Below are positions 6,679 through 10,941 of a stretch of 10,941 bases of DNA, piece after piece; the stretch's first letter is position 1, and each line of letters begins with the position of its first letter. Source of the DNA: Pseudomonadota bacterium (GTDB taxonomy: Bacteria > Pseudomonadota > Gammaproteobacteria > Steroidobacterales > Steroidobacteraceae); assembly GCA_023457495.1 (NCBI GenBank), contig JAEWLQ010000045.1, positions 1-10,941 on the forward strand, read 5' to 3'. Both the position numbers and the translations under genes were made by a program. The notes under the pieces were generated by a model. That model saw only the letters and a program-made list of their open reading frames with translations. It did not search any database and had not been told where the DNA came from.

Positions 6679-7836
6679 CTATGCCACAACGAGTTTTTCC
6701 GGGCCTTCCGGTACCGGGCAATACTGCCTGACCACGCTTTCCAGGGACCCTGTCTCGATTCCGGCGCGCAGACGCCGCATGAGCTCCAGGTAGTAGTGCA
6801 GGTTGTGGATGGTATTGAGCCGCGCGCCGAGGATTTCGTTGCAGCGGTCGAGATGCCGCAGATAGGCGCGCGAGAAGTTCCGGCAGGTGTAACAGGCGCA
6901 GGCCGGATCCAGGGGTCCGGTATCGGCCTGGTGGGCGGCATTGCGGATGTTCACCACGCCCTGCGAGGTGAACAGGTGTCCGTTGCGCGCGTGCCGGGTC
7001 GGCATGACGCAGTCGAACATGTCGATGCCGCGCAGCACCGCGGCCACGATGTCCTGGGGCCGGCCGACGCCCATGAGATAACGCGGCCGGTCGGCCGGCA
7101 TGTGCGGCACCAGACCTTCCAGGATCCGCAGGCGCTCCTCCTCCGGCTCGCCCACCGCGAGGCCGCCGACCGCGAACCCTTTCCAGGGCAGGCGCGAAAG
7201 CGCTTCGAGCGACGCCAGGCGCAGCGGCAGGTGCATGCCGCCCTGCACGATGCCAAACAACTCGCCGGGGGGTTCATCTCCCGACGCAGAGCCGCGGTAG
7301 TAGTGAGCGTGGCTGCGCGCTTCCCAGCGCATCGAACGTTCCATCGATTCGCGCGCCTGCTTCTCCGTCGCCGGATAAGGCGTGCAGTCATCGAGCGCCA
7401 TCGCGATGTCGGAGCCGAGCGCGAGCTGCGTATCCATCGAATCTTCGGGTGTGAGGCGCACCGCACTGCCGTCGATCGGCGAGCGGAATTGCACGCCCTC
7501 CTCCGTGATCTTGCGCAGGCTCTCGAGGCTGAAGACCTGGAAGCCGCCCGAATCGGTGAGGATGGGCCGATCCCAATGCATGAAGCCATGCAGCCCGCCA
7601 TGGGCGCGCATGATGTCGTTGCCGGGACGCAGCATCAGGTGGAACGTGTTGCCGAGCACGATGTCCGCGCCGAGCCCGGTGAGCTCCTCGGGCGTCATCG
7701 CCTTCACGGTGCCGTACGTGCCCACCGGCATGAAGGCCGGTGTCTCGACCGTACCGTGCGCGAGCTCGAGCCGCCCGCGGCGGGCAACGCCCGGCCCTCC
7801 GGGGAGCGAGGCTAACAAGGTGAAGCGGGCCGTCAT
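6679..7836 (-). CDS. tgt: Queuine/preQ1 tRNA-guanine transglycosylase
   Basis: Exchanges guanine 34 in the anticodon of tRNAs for Tyr, His, Asn and Asp for the queuosine precursor preQ1. The 385 residues fit the family. The catalytic pieces are all visible: general acid/base D95 in TDSGGFQVFSL, nucleophile D275 in GIDMFDCVMPTR, the substrate loop GIVQGG at 195-200, and zinc ligands C313, C315, C318 (in CACYTC) and H344. These numbers come from matching the motifs to the well-studied Zymomonas enzyme. The ATG start overlaps the queA stop in an ATGA arrangement, so translation is probably coupled to queA; there is no strong Shine-Dalgarno. Confidence 0.97.
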   Translation of the reverse strand: MTARFTLLASLPGGPGVARRGRLELAHGTVETPAFMPVGTYGTVKAMTPEELTGLGADIVLGNTFHLMLRPGNDIMRAHGGLHGFMHWDRPILTDSGGFQVFSLESLRKITEEGVQFRSPIDGSAVRLTPEDSMDTQLALGSDIAMALDDCTPYPATEKQARESMERSMRWEARSHAHYYRGSASGDEPPGELFGIVQGGMHLPLRLASLEALSRLPWKGFAVGGLAVGEPEEERLRILEGLVPHMPADRPRYLMGVGRPQDIVAAVLRGIDMFDCVMPTRHARNGHLFTSQGVVNIRNAAHQADTGPLDPACACYTCRNFSRAYLRHLDRCNEILGARLNTIHNLHYYLELMRRLRAGIETGSLESVVRQYCPVPEGPEKLVVA

Positions 7837-8888
7837 GCGGAAGTATCGGGCTCGCGGCGCGCGAGCGCCTCGGAGAGCGGTTTGACGAACATGGCATCAC
7901 CGTAACTGAAAAAGCGGTACTGCGCGTCGACGGCGTGTTTGTACGCGGCCAGCACGGCCTCGCGGCCCGCGAACGCGCTCACCAGCATCAGCAGCGTCGA
8001 CTCGGGCAGGTGGAAGTTCGTGACCAGCGCATCCACGACGCGGAACTTGAATCCGGGCACGATGAACAGCGAGGAATCGCCGACATAGGGCGCGAGCCGG
8101 CCGTTGCCCGCCGCGCTTTCGAGCGCGCGCACCACGGTCGTGCCCACCGCGACCACGCGTCCGCCACGCGCGCGCGCGCGCGCCACCGCCTCGCAGGTGC
8201 CCTCGCCCACCTCGACGAACTCCGCGTGCATCACGTGCGCGCCCACCGCGTCCGTGCGCACGGGCTGAAACGTGCCGGCGCCCACGTGCAGCGTGACGAA
8301 GGCGCGCTCGACGCCGCGCGCTTCGATCGCCGCGACGAGCGCGGCGTCGAAATGCAGGCTCGCGGTCGGCGCGGCAACCGCGCCGCGCTTGTTCGCGAAC
8401 ACGCTCTGGTAGCGCGTGCTGTCGGCGGCGTCGGGCTCGCGCCGGATGTACGGCGGCAGCGGCATCTGCCCGTAACGTTCAAAGAAATTCAGCGCGGGCT
8501 CGGGTAGTTCGACCACCCACAGGTCGGCGCGCCGCTCGATCACCCGGATCTCGCCACCGCGACTCGCGAGCGGCATCCCCGGCTTGAGCGGCTTGCTCGC
8601 GCGCGCATGCGCGAGCGCCTGCGCGCCTTCGAGCGGCCGCTCGAGCAGTAGCTCGACCTTGCCGCCGGATTCCTTGAGCGCGAACAGCCGCGCGGGAATC
8701 ACGCGGGTGTCGTTGAAGATCAGCAGGTCCCCGGGCTCGAGCAGACCCGGCAGCTCGCGGAACTGGCGATCGGCGAGCGCGCCGCTCGCGCCATCGAGCG
8801 TCAGCAGCCGGCTCGCCGATCGCTCGGCGAGCGGTTGCTGGGCAATGAGTTCTTCGGGGAGTTCGTAATGGAAGTCGGCACGGCGCAC
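7833..8888 (-). CDS. queA: S-adenosylmethionine:tRNA ribosyltransferase-isomerase
   Basis: Transfers and isomerises the ribose of S-adenosylmethionine onto preQ1 in tRNA, making epoxyqueuosine, the step after Tgt. The 351 residues match E. coli QueA (356). Family motifs run in order: DFHYELPEELIAQQPL at 5-20, FNDTRVIPARL at 58-68, GQMPLPPYI at 140-148, TASLHF at 175-180, FVTLHVGAGTF at 197-207, TNFHLPESTLLMLVSAF at 290-306 and YRFFSYGDAMF at 324-334. The start is GTG; it places the protein start exactly where relatives begin, and no in-frame ATG precedes it. No clear Shine-Dalgarno is seen. The GTG lies in the 3' arm of a perfect hairpin. A run of eight CG units at 8167-8182 codes for an Arg-Ala repeat. 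Confidence 0.96.
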   Translation of the reverse strand: MRRADFHYELPEELIAQQPLAERSASRLLTLDGASGALADRQFRELPGLLEPGDLLIFNDTRVIPARLFALKESGGKVELLLERPLEGAQALAHARASKPLKPGMPLASRGGEIRVIERRADLWVVELPEPALNFFERYGQMPLPPYIRREPDAADSTRYQSVFANKRGAVAAPTASLHFDAALVAAIEARGVERAFVTLHVGAGTFQPVRTDAVGAHVMHAEFVEVGEGTCEAVARARARGGRVVAVGTTVVRALESAAGNGRLAPYVGDSSLFIVPGFKFRVVDALVTNFHLPESTLLMLVSAFAGREAVLAAYKHAVDAQYRFFSYGDAMFVKPLSEALARREPDTSA

Positions 8889-8913
8889 GGCGGCGAGTTT
8901 ACCCGCCGTGCGC
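8883..8913 (-). promoter_or_regulatory. Perfect 11-bp hairpin holding the queA start codon
   Basis: On the minus strand GCGCACGGCGG (8913-8903) pairs perfectly with CCGCCGTGCGC (8893-8883), with the 9-base loop GTAAACTCG. The queA GTG at 8888-8886 is inside the 3' arm. The hairpin begins ten bases after the stop codon of the PDZ-protein gene. In a transcript it would hide the queA start. It could also slow or end transcription from the upstream operon, although no T-run follows. I see no preQ1 riboswitch features. Confidence 0.55.
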
Positions 8914-8922
8914 GCGTCCGTT

Positions 8923-9954
8923 TCACGTCTCTGCGCCGGCTCCGGCGGAACCTCGCGGCACGGCGGGAGCCGGTGGCGCCGGCGGAATGCCGGGCACCGC
9001 TATCTCGAAAGGATCCATCGGATCGGGGCTGTCCGGCATCGTGATTGCGAGCGTGACCGGCTTGCGCTGCCGCAGCACGTTGAGGTTGAGTTTCTCGCCC
9101 GGCTTGTAGGAACGCAGGATGCGCAGCGCGTGCGCGCCGTCCTCGGGCTTGCGCCCGTCGATCGCCTGGATCACGTCGCCGTCTTCGAGCTTGAGCGCGT
9201 CGTTCCGCGGGGCCTGTACGACCAGCACGCCGCTGTTCGTACCGAAGTACGCGCCGAGCTTCGGCGTGATGCTCGCAAGCTCGAGGCCCTCGAACTCGCC
9301 CTGCATGAAGCGGCGGAAATGGTACACCTGCGGGAAACCCGGGCCGGCCGGACCCGGAACCACCCCTTCGCCGAAGGCGCCGGCCACCGCGCCCTCGGGC
9401 AATTGCATGTTGAACACGCGTCGGCCCGGCATGGCGAAGGGACGCGCGACCACGAGGTAGTCATGCTTCTTGCCATTTCGCAGGACCACGACCTTCACCT
9501 TCTGATCGGCCTTCACGTTGCGCATCTCGTCGACCACCGCGCGGCCGGCGTTGTCGCCGCCGATCGTCTTGCCGTCGATGGCGACGATGATGTCTCCATC
9601 CTTGATGCCCGCCTCTTCGGCCGGTCCGCCGGGGCTCACGCTCAGGACCCGCGCACCCTCCTTGGCATTGTCGACCTGCACGCCGAGCATCGCGCGACGC
9701 GGCCCGCCGCGCTCGATGATCATCGTCCGGTTCACTTCGCCACCGAGCTGCGTCGACAACTCGGCGACTTCGCGGGCGGCCTCGTCGAGCCGCTTGCGGG
9801 CTTCCTCGAGTTTCGCGCGCGTCTTCGCATCGTCGGCGTCGCGCTGCACGTCCGCGGCCCCGGAATCCTTCACGGCGCGCGTGCCGCCCGTCGGCGCCTG
9901 CGCGAAGGCCGCGGCGCTCGCCGTGAGCAAACAAACACAGATCAGCTTCTTCAT
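8923..9954 (-). CDS. Secreted double PDZ-domain protein (non-protease)
   Basis: A 343-residue protein predicted to act in the periplasm. It has a signal peptide at 1-18 (cut likely at AFA-QA), a charged alpha-helical or coiled-coil stretch at about 38-68, PDZ domain 1 at about 87-171 (MLGVQV, then GGPAEEAGIKDGDIIVAIDG) and PDZ domain 2 at about 224-307 (LGAYFG, then LKLEDGDVIQAIDG). The C-terminal tail is Pro/Ala/Gly-rich. The PDZ domains resemble those of HtrA/DegS proteins, but there is no trypsin-like domain and no GNSGG serine motif, so it is not a protease on its own. The ATG has a GGAG Shine-Dalgarno eight bases upstream. It is the third gene after an ECF sigma factor and a membrane protein, suggesting a sensor, adaptor or output role in that system. 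Confidence 0.85.
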   Translation of the reverse strand: MKKLICVCLLTASAAAFAQAPTGGTRAVKDSGAADVQRDADDAKTRAKLEEARKRLDEAAREVAELSTQLGGEVNRTMIIERGGPRRAMLGVQVDNAKEGARVLSVSPGGPAEEAGIKDGDIIVAIDGKTIGGDNAGRAVVDEMRNVKADQKVKVVVLRNGKKHDYLVVARPFAMPGRRVFNMQLPEGAVAGAFGEGVVPGPAGPGFPQVYHFRRFMQGEFEGLELASITPKLGAYFGTNSGVLVVQAPRNDALKLEDGDVIQAIDGRKPEDGAHALRILRSYKPGEKLNLNVLRQRKPVTLAITMPDSPDPMDPFEIAVPGIPPAPPAPAVPRGSAGAGAET

Positions 9955-9973
9955 GGGTTTACTCCGAACTTCA

Positions 9974-10435
9974 TCAAAGGTTGGCGCTCAGCATCTCGGC
10001 GTAGCGCACTTGCTTGTAGGAATCGAGCAGCTCGGCGCGCGTGTTCTCGAGGCGCGCCACCTCGGCCGCGCCGGCGCGCGAGCGCGCGTCGTTCAACGCC
10101 TCGTCGATGATCGCGATGTGATCCTCGAGCGCGGCCACGGCGAAATAGGTATCGGCCCGCACGATGCGCGGCTCGGTGGCGCGCGCCGCGTCTTCGACGC
10201 CCGATGGAACATGCGCGAATGCCGGCGTGTCCGTCCGCTCGAAACGCCACACGCTGACGCTCACGAGCGCGATGGCCAGCGCACCGGCCACGCCGCGAGC
10301 GATCGCCACGCGCCGGCGTGCGCGTCTTTGCCGCACGGCGTGTCGATCGAGCAGCGCGTCGTAGCCGAATCCGGGCGCCATCTCGTTCGCGCTCGCATCC
10401 AGCTTCCTCAGTCGTGCCGCCAGGTCGATGTCCAT
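9974..10435 (-). CDS. Single-pass membrane protein, putative anti-sigma factor
   Basis: Position and layout suggest a regulator of the sigma factor encoded just upstream: a basic cytosolic N-terminus (1-45), one membrane helix (about 46-63) and a periplasmic, helix-rich C-terminus with a possible coiled coil (about 98-143). It lacks the HxxxCxxC zinc anti-sigma motif and I do not recognise the family, so the function is inferred from context only. I chose the ATG at 10435-10433 (153 residues) because a perfect AAGGAG lies eight bases upstream. A GTG at 10444-10442 overlapping the sigma stop would add three residues but would sit on the Shine-Dalgarno itself. The gene ends 19 bases before the PDZ gene. 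Confidence 0.7.
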   Translation of the reverse strand: MDIDLAARLRKLDASANEMAPGFGYDALLDRHAVRQRRARRRVAIARGVAGALAIALVSVSVWRFERTDTPAFAHVPSGVEDAARATEPRIVRADTYFAVAALEDHIAIIDEALNDARSRAGAAEVARLENTRAELLDSYKQVRYAEMLSANL

Positions 10436-10440
10436 AAGCC

Positions 10441-10941
10441 TCACTCCTTCACCGGCACACCGGGCACGGAAGCCGCGGGGGCCGACAGGTCATCACGCAG
10501 CCGCGCGTGTCCGCGCGCCAGCTGCGACTTCGAAAAACTCAACGTGCGGTCGAAGGCCTTCGCGATTTCCTCGTGCGACCAGCCTTCCACGTCGTACAAC
10601 CACACCACCGCGCGCGTGACCGGCGACAGCCTTGCGAACGCGCGGTCGAGATCGATGAGGTCGCCCGCGCGACCTTCCGGCTCCGCCGGCAGCAGCACCG
10701 CGGGGTCGCTGAACGACTCGAGGGCGACGCGCGCACGCTGCCAGGGCGATCGAAACGACATGAGACAGCGGCTCACCGCGATGCTGCGCACCCAGACACC
10801 GAACGGGGCCTCGCCGCGAAAGTCGTCCAGGTGCTCGAACATCGCGATCAGCGTGTCCTGCAACAGGTCCTCGGCCAGCTGCCGGTGGGCGACGAGGCGG
10901 CGGATGATCCCGAGGGTCGCCGGCGCGACGCGCTCGAACAG
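10441..10941 (-). CDS. ECF-type RNA polymerase sigma factor (5' end outside window)
   Basis: Directs RNA polymerase to a dedicated set of promoters. The 166 visible C-terminal residues are open to the window edge, so the start is missing. Region 2 spans visible residues 1-65 (LFERVAPATLGII, then QLAEDLLQDT and FRGEAPFGVWVRSIA). A short linker of about 35 residues is followed by region 4 at 101-152, with LSPVTRAVVWLYDVEGWSHE and the helix-turn-helix segment LSFSKSQLARGHARLR. The SFSKSQLAR helix is characteristic of a subset of ECF factors. An internal TTG at 10863 could be misread as a start, but the frame upstream of it clearly continues region 2. The gene overlaps or abuts the putative anti-sigma gene, as expected for a sigma/anti-sigma pair. 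Confidence 0.9.
   Translation of the reverse strand: MFERVAPATLGIIRRLVAHRQLAEDLLQDTLIAMFEHLDDFRGEAPFGVWVRSIAVSRCLMSFRSPWQRARVALESFSDPAVLLPAEPEGRAGDLIDLDRAFARLSPVTRAVVWLYDVEGWSHEEIAKAFDRTLSFSKSQLARGHARLRDDLSAPAASVPGVPVKE
10444..10449 (-). promoter_or_regulatory. Shine-Dalgarno deciding the start of the membrane-protein gene
   Basis: AAGGAG, read on the minus strand, lies inside the last codons of the sigma gene, eight bases before the ATG at 10435-10433. This spacing is near ideal and supports the ATG over the overlapping GTG. It is the strongest ribosome site in this operon. Confidence 0.75.

Noticed and set aside
6619..7815. Plus-strand open frame of 398 codons opposite tgt
   Set aside because: Shadow of tgt on the other strand; no family motif and the same Arg/His/Ala-rich composition as other shadows.
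8923..9954. HtrA/DegS-type serine protease
   Set aside because: Two PDZ domains are present but the trypsin-like domain and GNSGG motif are absent, and the N-terminal 85 residues are too short to hold it.
8908..10110. Plus-strand open frame of 400 codons opposite the PDZ gene
   Set aside because: Antisense shadow of a gene with a signal peptide, good ribosome site and recognisable PDZ domains.
10441..10863. Sigma factor starting at the internal TTG at 10863
   Set aside because: Translation upstream of the TTG continues a typical region 2, so the true start lies outside the window.

Overview
This GC-rich window looks like the chromosome of a gammaproteobacterium. The gene order queA-tgt-yajC-secD-secF is the classical proteobacterial one, and the protein sequences fit a high-GC lineage such as Xanthomonadales, Nevskiales or Steroidobacterales. 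That placement is inference from gene order and protein style, not from a marker gene. All recognisable genes lie on the minus strand, so transcription runs from high to low coordinates.

Right end (10941 down to 8923): a stress-response type operon. It starts with an ECF sigma factor cut by the window edge. Next comes a small single-pass membrane protein in the usual anti-sigma position, then a secreted protein with two PDZ domains and no protease domain. The sigma and membrane-protein genes abut, and the PDZ gene follows after 19 bases.

Middle (8888 down to 2664): queA and tgt, for tRNA queuosine synthesis, overlap by four bases. After a 78-base spacer come yajC, secD and secF, the accessory part of the Sec translocon. 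A TerC-family membrane protein gene follows secF after only 18 bases and is probably cotranscribed. This is notable because TerC proteins have been linked to metal loading of secreted proteins. A perfect 11-bp hairpin contains the queA GTG start codon.

Left end (2555 down to 1): a CAT/YfnA-like amino-acid permease with an unusual insertion of roughly 140 residues in a predicted periplasmic loop. It ends directly at a short REP-like hairpin with two TGTCCCC boxes. The last 722 bases hold no convincing gene. They carry three diverged copies of an unnamed repeat of about 80-100 bp, two direct and one inverted, plus several small stem-loops.

Most of the window is conserved housekeeping. The points worth a second look are the repeat family at the left end, the permease insertion, the secDF-terC linkage, the queA start hairpin, and the sigma/membrane protein/PDZ operon.
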